From Streptomyces spinoverrucosus (lineage in GTDB: Bacteria > Actinomycetota > Actinomycetes > Streptomycetales > Streptomycetaceae), in NCBI RefSeq assembly GCF_006539505.1, contig NZ_BJND01000012.1, positions 62,001 through 126,000 of the forward strand: a DNA stretch of 64,000 bases. The letters run 5' to 3'. Under the pieces are notes generated by a model. The model did no database searches. It saw only the letters and a program-made list of their open reading frames with translations, and was not told the DNA's origin. This document shows, piece by piece, positions 38,666-47,716 of this stretch. Both the position numbers and the translations under genes were made by a program. Each line of letters begins with the position of its first letter. The stretch's first letter is position 1.

Positions 38666-39823
38666 ATGGCCGAGGCCTATATCGTCGAAGCGGTCCGTAC
38701 GCCCGTCGGGCGACGCGGGGGAGGACTCAGCGCGGTCCACCCGGCCGACCTGGGAGCACATGTGCTGGGGGAGCTGGTCTCGCGGGCCGGGGTGGACCCG
38801 GCGGCCGTCGAGGACGTCGTCTTTGGGTGCCTGGACGCGGTGGGGCCGCAGGCCGGGGACATCGCGCGGACCTGCTGGCTGGCGGCCGGGCTGCCCGAGG
38901 AGGTGCCGGGCGTGACCGTCGACCGGCAGTGCGGGTCCTCGCAGCAGGCCGTGCACTTCGCGGCGCAGGCGGTACTGTCCGGGACGCAGGACCTCGTGGT
39001 CGCCGGGGGCGTGCAGAACATGTCGCAGATCCCCATCGCCTACGCCACCCGGCAGGCCGCCGAGCCACTGGGCTTCACGCAGGGGCCGTTCGCGGGCAGC
39101 GAGGGCTGGCGGGCGCGGTACGGGGACCGGCCGGTGAACCAGTTCGCCGGCGCCGAGATGATCGCCGCGAAGTGGGGGATCGGCCGGCCGGAGCAGGAGG
39201 AGTTCGCGCTGCGCTCGCACCATCGGGCGGTGCGGGCGATCGACGAGGGGCGCTTCGCGCGCGAAACCCTGCCGTACGGGGACGTGACCGTCGACGAGGG
39301 GCCGCGGCGGGACACCTCGCTGGAGAAGATGGCCGCGCTGAAGCCTGTCATCGACGGCGGCACGGTCACGGCGGCCTGCTCGTCCCAGGTCTCCGACGGT
39401 GCCGCGGCACTGCTGCTGGCCTCGGAGCGGGCGGTACGCGAGCACGGGCTGACGCCGCGGGCCCGGGTCCATCACCTCTCGGTGCGCGGCGAGGACCCGA
39501 TCCGCATGCTGACCGCCCCGATCCCCGCCACCGCCCACGCCCTTAAGAAGACCGGCCTCACCCTCGACGACATCGACCTCGTCGAGATCAACGAGGCCTT
39601 CGCCCCGGTCGTCCTGGCCTGGCTGAAGGAGACCGGCGCCGACCCCGACAAGGTCAACGTCAACGGCGGCGCGATCGCCCTGGGCCACCCGCTCGGCGCG
39701 ACCGGCGCGAAGCTGATGACGACGCTGCTGCACGAACTGGAGCGCACGGGCGGGCGGTTCGGGCTGCAGACGATGTGCGAGGGCGGCGGGCAGGCCAACG
39801 TGACGATCATCGAGCGGGTCTGA
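38666..39823 (+). CDS. fadA6: FadA6-like thiolase
   Basis: 385 aa. Nucleophile Cys89 in VDRQCGSSQQAVHFAAQ; the His in NGGAIALGHPLGATGAK and the second Cys in LQTMCEGGGQANV complete the triad. Steroid-type thiolases such as FadA6 cleave the last C-C bonds of the opened ring products. ATG 38666 gives MAEAYIVEAVRTPVGRR; GGGGAG lies upstream. It follows the TetR gene by 17 nt and ends convergent with the IpdC-like gene. Confidence 0.88.
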   Translation: MAEAYIVEAVRTPVGRRGGGLSAVHPADLGAHVLGELVSRAGVDPAAVEDVVFGCLDAVGPQAGDIARTCWLAAGLPEEVPGVTVDRQCGSSQQAVHFAAQAVLSGTQDLVVAGGVQNMSQIPIAYATRQAAEPLGFTQGPFAGSEGWRARYGDRPVNQFAGAEMIAAKWGIGRPEQEEFALRSHHRAVRAIDEGRFARETLPYGDVTVDEGPRRDTSLEKMAALKPVIDGGTVTAACSSQVSDGAAALLLASERAVREHGLTPRARVHHLSVRGEDPIRMLTAPIPATAHALKKTGLTLDDIDLVEINEAFAPVVLAWLKETGADPDKVNVNGGAIALGHPLGATGAKLMTTLLHELERTGGRFGLQTMCEGGGQANVTIIERV

Positions 39824-39841
39824 GGGGCTGCGGGGAGGCGG

Positions 39842-40903
39842 TCACTGAGTACGTCTGAGCAGCTCAAGCGACTTCAGCACGGCCTCCGCCTCCCCCACGA
39901 TCCGCTCCACCAGCTCCGCGCACGACGGCAGGTCGTCGATGACCCCGGCGACCTGGCCGGACGCCATCACCCCGAGGTCCGTACGGCCTTGAACCATCGC
40001 CGATCTGAGCAGCATCGGCGTGTTCGCGGCCAGCAGGACCTGGCTCCAGGTCAGGTCCTTGCCGTGCTTCAGGGCGAGGCCGTCCTGGAGCATCCGGCGC
40101 CAGGTGAGACCGGAGATCCGCCGGAACCCGGCGGCTCGGTGGACGGCCCGGAGGAGTCTCCTGGTCCGGCCTGACCTCTCCATCGCGTCAACCAGTTCGG
40201 TGCGCAGCATGCGGTGGGGCAGGCCGTCGATCGCCGTCGTGACCGTCACGTCCCTGACCGTCGCCGCCAGATACCTCGCCTTCACCGCGTCCGGCACCGT
40301 CGAGTCCGACGTCAGCAGGAACCGCGTCCCCATGGCCACGCCCGCCGCCCCGTACGCCAGCGCCGCGACCAGGCCCCGCCCGTCGAAAAAGCCGCCCGCC
40401 GCCACGACCGGGATGTCCACGGCGTCCACCACCTGCGGCAACAGCACCGTCGTCGCCACCTCCCCGGTGTGCCCGCCGCCCTCACCGCCCTGCACGATCA
40501 CGGCATCCGCGCCCCACGCCGCGACCTTCTCGGCATGCCGCCGCGCGCCGACGGACGGGACGACGACCACGCCCGACTCCTTGAGCGCGGCGATCAGTTC
40601 ACGGGAGGGCGCGAGGGCGAAGGACGCGACCCGCACCCCCTCCTCGATCATGATCTGCACCCGGTCCGCCGCGTCCTGCGCGTCCGCGCGCAGGTTGACC
40701 CCGAACGGTGCCGTCGTCCGCGCCCCGACCTCCCGTATCGCCTCCCGTAACTGGTCGACCGTCATCGTGGCCGACGCCAGGATGCCCAGCGCCCCCGCGT
40801 TCGCCGTCGCCGAGACCAGGCGGGGGCCCGCCACCCAGCCCATCCCGGCCTGCACGATCGGGTGCCGTACGCCGACCAGCCTGGTGAGCGCCGTCTCCAT
40901 CAC
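39842..40903 (-). CDS. ipdC: IpdC-like flavin-dependent oxidoreductase (nitronate monooxygenase family)
   Basis: 353 aa TIM barrel with the family signatures PIVQAGMGWVAGPRLVSA at the N-terminus, VIVQGGEGGGHTG, IPVVAAGGFFDGRGLVAAL and GVAMGTRFLLTSDS, which bind FMN. Although often annotated nitronate monooxygenase, its place next to ipdA/ipdB matches IpdC (Rv3553), a reductase needed for C/D-ring degradation. GTG 40903 overlaps the upstream stop (GTGA); ATG 40900 is an alternative one codon later. GGGAGGT lies 6 nt upstream. Confidence 0.83.
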   Translation of the reverse strand: MMETALTRLVGVRHPIVQAGMGWVAGPRLVSATANAGALGILASATMTVDQLREAIREVGARTTAPFGVNLRADAQDAADRVQIMIEEGVRVASFALAPSRELIAALKESGVVVVPSVGARRHAEKVAAWGADAVIVQGGEGGGHTGEVATTVLLPQVVDAVDIPVVAAGGFFDGRGLVAALAYGAAGVAMGTRFLLTSDSTVPDAVKARYLAATVRDVTVTTAIDGLPHRMLRTELVDAMERSGRTRRLLRAVHRAAGFRRISGLTWRRMLQDGLALKHGKDLTWSQVLLAANTPMLLRSAMVQGRTDLGVMASGQVAGVIDDLPSCAELVERIVGEAEAVLKSLELLRRTQ

Positions 40904-41646
40904 GACCGCACCTCCCGTTCACGGGTGTTCGCCGGGTCGATCACCTCGCGGATCAGGCGCAGCTCCTCGGAAGTGGGGGCGCGGGTCTCCGGTATCTCGG
41001 CCGGGATCACCAGCTCGAAGCCGGTCGCTTCCCTGACCTGCGGGACGGTCACCCCTGGGTGCAGGGAGGCGATCCGCATGGAGTGGTCCGGCGTCGCGAA
41101 GTCGAAGACGCCGAGGTCCGAGACGACGCGGGGCAGGTGATGGAAGCGGGCCGTCTCCGGATGGCGGGCGGCACGGTCGTGGCCGACCCCGCACACCATG
41201 TCGACGCGCTCGACGAACACCCGCCGGGAGTGCCGGGGGATCCAGTAACTCGTCGGGTTGTTCAACGTGTTGACCGGCGCCCCGCGCACGCCGAGCAACT
41301 GCCGGGACGGCTTGGCCCAGTCTCCGATGCAGGAGATGTTCTGGTTGCCGTGGCGGTCGATCTGGCTGGCGCCCATCATCACGTGCCGTTTGCCGCCGGT
41401 GACGAGGGTGAGGTGCCGGCGGTATGGCAACCAGCCCTCGGGGTTGCCGTCGGCGTCCACCAGCGTCGCCTCGCCGTCGGTGAGCAGCAGGTCGGGGGCG
41501 AAGGTGTGCCGGGCGAGGCGGGCGCCGAGGGAGGGGATCAGGCCCATGGGGCTCGCGAGTATCTCGCCTGCGTCGCGCCAGGCCTCGGAGCAGGCGATCA
41601 CGCAGTACTCGGCGCGGGTGGGCGTGGGCGTCGTCGTATCGGTCAT
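40900..41646 (-). CDS. ipdB: IpdB-like CoA-transferase family subunit (ring hydrolase beta)
   Basis: 248 aa, family I CoA-transferase beta fold: EYCVIACSEAWRDAGEILASPMG, GKRHVMMGASQIDRHGNQN, NTLNNPTSYWIPRHS, and a C-terminal LHPGVTVPQVREATGFEL. In mycobacteria and rhodococci IpdA and IpdB form a hydrolase that opens the last steroid ring of COCHEA-CoA rather than transferring CoA. The assignment depends on neighbours as much as on sequence. ATG overlaps the IpdA-like stop (ATGA). Confidence 0.85.
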   Translation of the reverse strand: MTDTTTPTPTRAEYCVIACSEAWRDAGEILASPMGLIPSLGARLARHTFAPDLLLTDGEATLVDADGNPEGWLPYRRHLTLVTGGKRHVMMGASQIDRHGNQNISCIGDWAKPSRQLLGVRGAPVNTLNNPTSYWIPRHSRRVFVERVDMVCGVGHDRAARHPETARFHHLPRVVSDLGVFDFATPDHSMRIASLHPGVTVPQVREATGFELVIPAEIPETRAPTSEELRLIREVIDPANTREREVRS

Positions 41647-42521
41647 GGGCGCTCCTCCTTCTCTCGGCGCTCCGCGCCGTCCCCCTCGTGCCAAGCGCGG
41701 ACGGCGGACCGGTACGCGTGCTCGTCCCCGGTGAGGAACCGTTCGGCGAACTCCGGCCAGGGCGTGGTCGCGTAGTGCCGCTGAAATGCCTCGTCCCGTG
41801 CGTAGTCGGGCGCGCAGGACGTGAAGTGGGCGCCGTTCGGGGCCTCGACGACGCCGGTCACCGTGTGCCGCGGGATGAGCAGCGTCTGCGGTGCCGCCTC
41901 CTTCGTCAGCTCGGCCGTGTCCACGATCCGCTCGCACGAGATGTACGCCGTCTCGGCCGCCGCGCAGAACAGGTCGTCGAAGTACGGGTCGGGGCCCAGA
42001 TACTGCCCGTTGCCCCGCCGGTCCGCGCGGTTGACGTGGACCAGGGCCGCGTCCATGCGCAGGGCGGGCATGGCCACGAACGTCTCCCCGTCGTCGTACG
42101 GCGACGTCACCGTGCGCAGACCGGGGTTGACCCGCATGACGTCCGAGCCGATCCCGGCTCGTACCGGCAGGAAGGGCAGCCGGTTCGCGGCCGCGTGCAG
42201 TCCCCACAGGAACATCGCCTCGTCGATCTCCATCAGCTCGAACGCCCCTCGCTCCCGGGCCGTGCGGTAGTGCGGTTCGAGCGGGATGGAGTCGAGGGTG
42301 GTGAAGGCGGCGACCAGCTTGCGGATCCGGCCGGCGGCGGCGAGCATGCCGACGTCCGGGCCGCCGTACGAGACCACGGTGAGATCCGTGATCCCGGTCC
42401 GGAGCAGTGCTCTGATCAGGGCCATCGGTTTCCGGCGCGAGCCCCACCCGCCGATGCCGAGGGTCATGCCGCTCTCCAGCCGGGCCACGGCCTCGTCGGC
42501 GCTCATCGTCTTGTCGGTCAC
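41643..42521 (-). CDS. ipdA: IpdA-like CoA-transferase family subunit (ring hydrolase alpha)
   Basis: 292 aa, family I CoA-transferase alpha fold: RLESGMTLGIGGWGSRRKPMA, VVSYGGPDVGML, PLEPHYRTARERGAFELMEIDEAM (Glu-rich active-site region) and LVHVNRADRRGNGQYLGPD. Partner of the following IpdB-like gene, with which it overlaps by ATGA. GTG 42521 overlaps the EchA20-like stop (GTGA). The four minus-strand genes echA20-ipdA-ipdB-ipdC run as one coupled operon in the same order as Rv3550-Rv3553. Confidence 0.87.
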   Translation of the reverse strand: MTDKTMSADEAVARLESGMTLGIGGWGSRRKPMALIRALLRTGITDLTVVSYGGPDVGMLAAAGRIRKLVAAFTTLDSIPLEPHYRTARERGAFELMEIDEAMFLWGLHAAANRLPFLPVRAGIGSDVMRVNPGLRTVTSPYDDGETFVAMPALRMDAALVHVNRADRRGNGQYLGPDPYFDDLFCAAAETAYISCERIVDTAELTKEAAPQTLLIPRHTVTGVVEAPNGAHFTSCAPDYARDEAFQRHYATTPWPEFAERFLTGDEHAYRSAVRAWHEGDGAERREKEERP

Positions 42522-43264
42522 TCCGGCACGTCCTTTCCGAAGGTGCTCCGGACCCGGTCCGCCACCCCGCTCACCGCGGCCTCGAACGTGAACCCCTGCT
42601 CGAAGCGGTAGCTGCGGCGCACGTCGACGGGATCGATGCCGTTGATCGCCGCCTTCGCCAGACGCAGCAGCCGGCCGTCCTTGGCGGCGATCTCCCGGGC
42701 CAACTCCAGGGCCGCCCCGCGCAGTTCCGCGCGCGGCACCACCCGCCACACCGAGCCGTGCGCGTGCAGCTCGGCCGCGCTCGCCGTGCGGGAGGTGTAG
42801 TACAGCGTGCGCATGAGGTGCTGCGGGACCAGGCGGGCCAGGTGCGTGGCCGCGCCGAGGGCCCCCCGGTCCAGCTCCGGCAGGCCGAAGGTGGCGTCCT
42901 CGCTCGCCACGATCGCGTCCGCGTTGCCGACGAGCCCGATGCCGCCGCCCAGACAGAAGCCCTGCACCGCCGCCAGGACCGGCACCTCGCACTCGTACAC
43001 CGCCGCGAATGCCTCCGCGCACCCCGAGTTGGCGCCCAGCAGGGCTCTCTGGCCCCGCGCCTGTATCTCCTTGATGTCCACCCCCGCGTTGAAGCCGCGC
43101 CCCTCGGCCGTCAGCACGACACAGCGCACTTCCGGGTCCCGCCCGGCCGCGCGCACGGCGTCCGCCAGGGCGTACCAGCCGTGCACCGGCAGCGCGTTCA
43201 CCGGCGGGAAGTCGACCGTGACGACGGAAATCCCCTTTTCCGGGGACGAGGTGGAGACACCCAT
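42518..43264 (-). CDS. echA20: EchA20-like enoyl-CoA hydratase/isomerase (crotonase fold)
   Basis: 248 aa. Oxyanion-hole segments are GRGFNAGVDIKEIQ and VQGFCLGGGIGLVG; NADAIVASEDATFGLPELDRG completes the active site. It closely resembles Rv3550 (EchA20), which acts as a ring-opening hydrolase on HIEC-CoA in the KstR2 pathway. ATG 43264 (MGVSTSSPEKGISVV) matches the family start; an upstream ATG at 43294 is in frame but would begin inside operator box B. Confidence 0.88.
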   Translation of the reverse strand: MGVSTSSPEKGISVVTVDFPPVNALPVHGWYALADAVRAAGRDPEVRCVVLTAEGRGFNAGVDIKEIQARGQRALLGANSGCAEAFAAVYECEVPVLAAVQGFCLGGGIGLVGNADAIVASEDATFGLPELDRGALGAATHLARLVPQHLMRTLYYTSRTASAAELHAHGSVWRVVPRAELRGAALELAREIAAKDGRLLRLAKAAINGIDPVDVRRSYRFEQGFTFEAAVSGVADRVRSTFGKDVPE

Positions 43265-43282
43265 GGCCGCATCAGCTACCTT

Positions 43283-43302
43283 TCCACCAAACATTTGTTA
43301 GG
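43283..43302. promoter_or_regulatory. KstR2-like operator, box B
   Basis: TCCACCAAACATTTGTTAGG matches the reverse complement of box A at 17 of 20 positions. The core ACCAAACATTTGTT keeps the CAAA/TTTG dyad. It lies between the divergent echA20-like operon and the SDR pair, so one repressor could control both. Confidence 0.65.
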
Positions 43303-43351
43303 TGTTCGTGGCTTCGAAGCTAGCAGTCGCCGATTCAGCGTGGGAGCCCCT

Positions 43352-44128
43352 GTGGACAAAGCCGCCCTTGTGGATAACTCGCCGTTCCCACGGCTCGACG
43401 GCCGGACCGTCGTCGTCACCGGCGGCACCCGAGGGGTCGGCGCCGGGATCGCACGGGCGTTCGCCGAGGCCGGTGCCGAGGTGGTGACCTGTGCGCGGCG
43501 GCCACCCGAAGTCCCCGTCGAGGGCAGCCGGTTCGTACCCCTCGACCTGCGAGAGCCCGATGCCGTACGGGACTTCTTCGCCGCGCTGCCCCGGCTGGAC
43601 GTCCTCGTCAACAACGCCGGAGGCACGCCGTACCGGCTGCTGACCGAGGCCGACGCCGAGCGGCATGCCCGTGTCGTCGAGCTCAACCTCGTCGCTCCGC
43701 TGACCGCGTCGCTCGCCGCGTACGAGCCGTTGCGGCGGGCGCGGGGGTGCGTGGTGATGATCGGCAGCGTCAGCGGAGGCCGCCCGTCACCCGGGTCGGC
43801 CGCGTACGGCGCCGCCAAGGCCGGGCTGGAGAGCCTCGCCCGCTCGATGGCGGTGGAGTGGGCGCCCCACGTACGCGTTAACACCCTCGTCGTCGGCATG
43901 GTCCACACCGAGCTGTCCCATCTGCACTACGGCGGCGAGGACGGCGTCGCGGCCGTCTCCCGCACGATCCCGCTCGGGCGGCTCGCCACTCCGGCCGACG
44001 TCGGGGCGGCCGCCGTGTTCCTCGCGTCCGACGCCGCCTCGTACATCAGCGGAGCCAGTCTGCACGTGCACGGCGGTGGCGAGCGTCCCGTGTTCCTGGA
44101 CGCCGCGACGGCCCACAAGGAGGGATGA
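43352..44128 (+). CDS. Short-chain dehydrogenase (Rv3549c-like)
   Basis: 258 aa SDR. Cofactor site VVTGGTRGVGAGIARAF; NNAGGTPYRLL; catalytic Ser in MIGSVSGGRPSPG and Tyr/Lys in AYGAAKAGLESLARS. GTG 43352 follows GGGAG by 5 nt. It is divergent from the EchA20-like operon with box B between. The position corresponds to Rv3549c in the mycobacterial cluster. The exact hydroxy-acyl substrate is not known. Confidence 0.86.
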   Translation: MDKAALVDNSPFPRLDGRTVVVTGGTRGVGAGIARAFAEAGAEVVTCARRPPEVPVEGSRFVPLDLREPDAVRDFFAALPRLDVLVNNAGGTPYRLLTEADAERHARVVELNLVAPLTASLAAYEPLRRARGCVVMIGSVSGGRPSPGSAAYGAAKAGLESLARSMAVEWAPHVRVNTLVVGMVHTELSHLHYGGEDGVAAVSRTIPLGRLATPADVGAAAVFLASDAASYISGASLHVHGGGERPVFLDAATAHKEG

Positions 44129-44129
44129 G

Positions 44130-45041
44130 ATGAGCCGTAGCTGTGAGGGCCGGGTCGTCGCCGTCACCGGGGGCGGCCGGGGGCTCGGGCGGGCGCACGC
44201 GCTCGCCTTCGCCTCCGAGGGGGCGCGGGTCGTCGTCAACGACCTCGGGGTCGGCCTCGACGGGCTGCCCGGCGCCGACAGCCCGGCCGCCCGCGTGGCC
44301 GACGAGATCCGCGCGGCGGGCGGCGAGGCCGTCGCCCACGCCGGCGATATCGCCACCAGCGAGGGCGCCGCTTCCCTGATCCGGACCGCCCTGGAGACGT
44401 ACGGCCGCCTCGACACGCTCGTCAACAACGCCGGGTTCCTGCGCGACCGGATGCTCGTCAACCTCGACGAGGACGACTGGGACGCCGTCCTGCGCGTCCA
44501 CCTCAAGGGCCACTTCCTGCCTCTGAAGCACGCCGCCGCGCACTGGCGCACCGAGGCCAAGGCAGGCCGCACGCCGGTCGCCCGCATCGTCAACACCAGC
44601 AGTGGCGCCGGACTGCTCGGCTCGGTCGGGCAGGGCAACTACAGCGCCGCCAAGGCCGGGATCGTAGGGCTCACCTTGGTCGCGGCGGCCGAACTCCGGC
44701 GGTACGGCGTCCAGGTCAACGCCATCGCCCCGGCGGCGCGTACCCGTATGACGGAGCGGACGTTCGCCGAGGCCATGGCGGCACCGGACGGCGGATTCGA
44801 CGCCATGGCCCCGGAGAACGTGGCCCCACTGGTCGTCTGGCTCGGGTCCGCCGCGAGTGCGGGGGTGACCGGCCGGGTGTTCGAGGCGGAGGGCGGCCGT
44901 ATCACCGTGATGGAGGGGTGGCGGGCGGGGCCCACCGTGGACAAGGGGGCGCGGTGGGGCGTGGCGGAACTGGACGAGGCGGTACGAGGCTTGCTGGCCG
45001 GGTCGGACGTGCCTGGGCCGGTGTACGGCAGTCAGACCTGA
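44130..45041 (+). CDS. Short-chain dehydrogenase (Rv3548c/17beta-HSD4-like)
   Basis: 303 aa, longer than classical SDRs, resembling the dehydrogenase domain of multifunctional beta-oxidation enzymes: AVTGGGRGLGRAHALAFASEG, NNAGFLRDRMLVNLDEDDW, NTSSGAGLLGSVGQGNYSAAKAG (Ser, Tyr, Lys). The C-terminal 50 residues extend past the core. It begins two bases after the previous stop with AAGGAGG upstream. Its last codons lie within a 40-bp tandem duplication. Confidence 0.86.
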   Translation: MSRSCEGRVVAVTGGGRGLGRAHALAFASEGARVVVNDLGVGLDGLPGADSPAARVADEIRAAGGEAVAHAGDIATSEGAASLIRTALETYGRLDTLVNNAGFLRDRMLVNLDEDDWDAVLRVHLKGHFLPLKHAAAHWRTEAKAGRTPVARIVNTSSGAGLLGSVGQGNYSAAKAGIVGLTLVAAAELRRYGVQVNAIAPAARTRMTERTFAEAMAAPDGGFDAMAPENVAPLVVWLGSAASAGVTGRVFEAEGGRITVMEGWRAGPTVDKGARWGVAELDEAVRGLLAGSDVPGPVYGSQT

Positions 45042-45087
45042 GCGTCACGTGCCCGGGCCGGTGTACGGAAGCCAGGCGTGAGCGTCA
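45008..45087. repeat. 40-bp tandem duplication over a gene end
   Basis: Units 45008-45047 and 45048-45087 match at 35 of 40 positions. The first encodes VPGPVYGSQT-stop, the end of the SDR. The second, after the stop, still reads VPGPVYGSQA-stop. It looks like a short slippage duplication that left a spare gene tail. Confidence 0.8.
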
Positions 45088-45099
45088 CGTGCGGCAAGC

Positions 45100-45996
45100 C
45101 TACGTATCGCACTCCAGCACCGTCCGGCACAGCGCACACCGCGCCCGCATCCGCCCCCGTACCGGCACCCTGATCCGCTGGTGACACGTGGGGCAGGGGA
45201 ACGACACCCGCAGCGGGCCGCGGGCGTCGGGGGTGAAGGCGTACGGCGTACCCGGTGCGCTGACCAGGACGTGCTGGCTCTGGGCGTGGCGGCGGTCGCG
45301 GGCGTAGCGGCGGCGGCCCGCCCAGCCCGCCGCGGTGAGCGGTGGCTGCTGCTCGTCGCGGCGGGCCAGCGTCATGCCCTTCACATACGCCGTGTACGCC
45401 TGCGGGCTGGTGAACCAGATCGACGGGTCCTCGCCGAACACCAGGGCGCGCTTGGCGAGCACGTACCCGAACTCCTCGGGGGTCAGATAGCCGAGCTTCT
45501 GACTGGAGGCCGCGTCCTCCCGGTAGGCGTCGAGCAGCAGCCAGCCGGCGCCCAGATACGTCGTCGCCGTGTCCGTGAGGATCTCGTTGTCGCGCGTGCC
45601 AGGGAACGACAGGTCCAGGCGGTGCAGATAGACGTGCATGATCTCGTGCGCGAGCGCCGCGCCGATGTCCCGGCGGTGGGTGCGGAAGCGGTCGTTCAGC
45701 TCCACGAAGTACTCGGGGCCTGCGGTGAGTTCGACGTTCGCCGCGTGGTGCATCTCGCGGAAGCTGACGATCACGCGGGCGTCCGGCAGCCGGTAGTGCC
45801 GCACCAGCTCGCGGGCCACGCGCTGGGCGCCCAGATAGAGGTCGTCGGTGTCGCAGAACGCCACGTCGGCCGGGGGCACGCTGGTCGAGAACGTCTGGAT
45901 GGTGTCGTACGACAGCCGCTTGTACAGCGCGGTGATGGCGGCCCGCACCGTCTCCAGGTGTGGGTAGCCGTGCTCGACCGGTCCGTCGTTCGCCAC
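45100..45996 (-). CDS. HExxH metalloprotease-like protein with C-terminal zinc ribbon
   Basis: 298 aa. AALAHEIMHVYLHRLDLSF gives the zinc-binding HEIMH motif, with a downstream Glu in DNEILTDTATTYLG as a likely third ligand. The C-terminus carries a CPTC...CALC zinc ribbon followed by a short tail. There is no signal peptide, so it is cytoplasmic. The family resembles ImmA/SprT-type peptidases, but I cannot name it further. GTG 45996 (VANDGPVEHGYPHLETV) is chosen over the upstream start at 46032 for the AAGGG nearby; the choice is not firm. Confidence 0.8.
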   Translation of the reverse strand: MANDGPVEHGYPHLETVRAAITALYKRLSYDTIQTFSTSVPPADVAFCDTDDLYLGAQRVARELVRHYRLPDARVIVSFREMHHAANVELTAGPEYFVELNDRFRTHRRDIGAALAHEIMHVYLHRLDLSFPGTRDNEILTDTATTYLGAGWLLLDAYREDAASSQKLGYLTPEEFGYVLAKRALVFGEDPSIWFTSPQAYTAYVKGMTLARRDEQQPPLTAAGWAGRRRYARDRRHAQSQHVLVSAPGTPYAFTPDARGPLRVSFPCPTCHQRIRVPVRGRMRARCALCRTVLECDT

Positions 45997-46127
45997 GCCC
46001 TTACCCCCAAAGCGCCTTGAACCCGATTCCACTGTACGAGGGGGAGCGCGGAATTTCGCTCGGCGGGTTGCGCCGTGGGGGCGTGAGATCAGTCCTTGTC
46101 ATGGACGCTGTCCGATCTTCATACTGA

Positions 46128-46955
<828 letters not shown>

Positions 46956-46981
46956 GGCGGGGCGGCGGCCGTATGCCTGGA

Positions 46982-47192
46982 TACCCGTGGCGGGTCGGAA
47001 TTCCTGCCGGGCTAATCGTGGGCGGCCGGAATTCCTGCCGGGTTACCCGTCGGCGGCCGGAATTCCTGCCGGGCTTCCCGAGGACGGTCGGAAACCCTGC
47101 CGGGCTTCCCGAGGGCGGCCGGGAACCCTGCCGGGCTTCCCGAGGGCGGCCGGAAACCCTGCCGGGCTACCCGCAGGGACCGGAATTCCGGT
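46982..47192. repeat. 31-bp tandem array after the trypsin gene
   Basis: The core CGGAATTCCTGCCGGG or its variant CGGAAACCCTGCCGGG starts at 46996, 47027, 47058, 47089, 47120 and 47151: six copies at exactly 31-bp spacing. A partial unit precedes (46982) and a degenerate one follows at 47181 (spacing 30) as the perfect palindrome ACCGGAATTCCGGT (47179-47192). The first three units carry AATTCC, the next three AAACCC or GAACCC. No spacers separate them. Confidence 0.9.
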
Positions 47193-47227
47193 CGTCGGCG
47201 GTTCCGCCCCCTGGCAGACTCCCGGAC

Positions 47228-47674
47228 GTGACCACCGAACAGCCCTCCACGCCCGCCGCAACCCTCCAGGTCGGCGGCCAGGACGACGACCTGGAGCAGC
47301 GCCTCGACGACGAGCTGACCGCGTTCAACGCGGCGGCGACCGGCGCCGGGGAACCCGACGAGTTCAGCGTCCGGGTCACCGCCGCCGACGGCGAACTGCT
47401 CGGCGGACTGACCGGGTGGGTCTGGGGCGGCCAGTGCGGCGTGGAGATGCTGTGGGTCCGGGCAGACCAGCGGCACGCCGGATGGGGCAGCAAGCTCATG
47501 CGGGCCGCCGAGGAGGAGGCCGTACGGCGTGGCTGCACGGACATGATCGTCTCCTCGTACACCTTCCAGGCCCCGGACTTCTACCGGAAACTCGGCTTCC
47601 GCGAGGCCGGGCGCCTGCCGGGCGTTCCCGGCGGGCACGAGGACGTGTATCTGCACAAGGTCATCGGATCCTGA
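47228..47674 (+). CDS. GNAT-family N-acetyltransferase
   Basis: 148 aa. Acetyl-CoA-binding motif A is MLWVRADQRHAGWGSKLMRAAE, with the R/QxxGxG/A-like turn altered to RHAGWGS, and motif B is SYTFQAPDFYRKLGFREAG. The substrate is unknown. GTG 47228 follows CAGACT (47215-47220) by exactly 7 nt, suggesting a leaderless message starting just beyond the 31-bp array. It is not linked to the nearby N-hydroxylase pair, which lies 5 kb away. Confidence 0.87.
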   Translation: MTTEQPSTPAATLQVGGQDDDLEQRLDDELTAFNAAATGAGEPDEFSVRVTAADGELLGGLTGWVWGGQCGVEMLWVRADQRHAGWGSKLMRAAEEEAVRRGCTDMIVSSYTFQAPDFYRKLGFREAGRLPGVPGGHEDVYLHKVIGS

Positions 47675-47716
47675 GGGCATCCGGCAACCGCCACCGGCCG
47701 CGTAGGGTGGGCGCTC

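Noticed and set aside
39842..40903. Nitronate monooxygenase as the function of this gene
   Set aside because: The family name alone would suggest it, but the gene lies in an IpdC position within a KstR2-like cluster, which is the better explanation.
46982..47192. 31-bp repeats as a CRISPR array
   Set aside because: The units abut with no variable spacers, and no cas gene is present.
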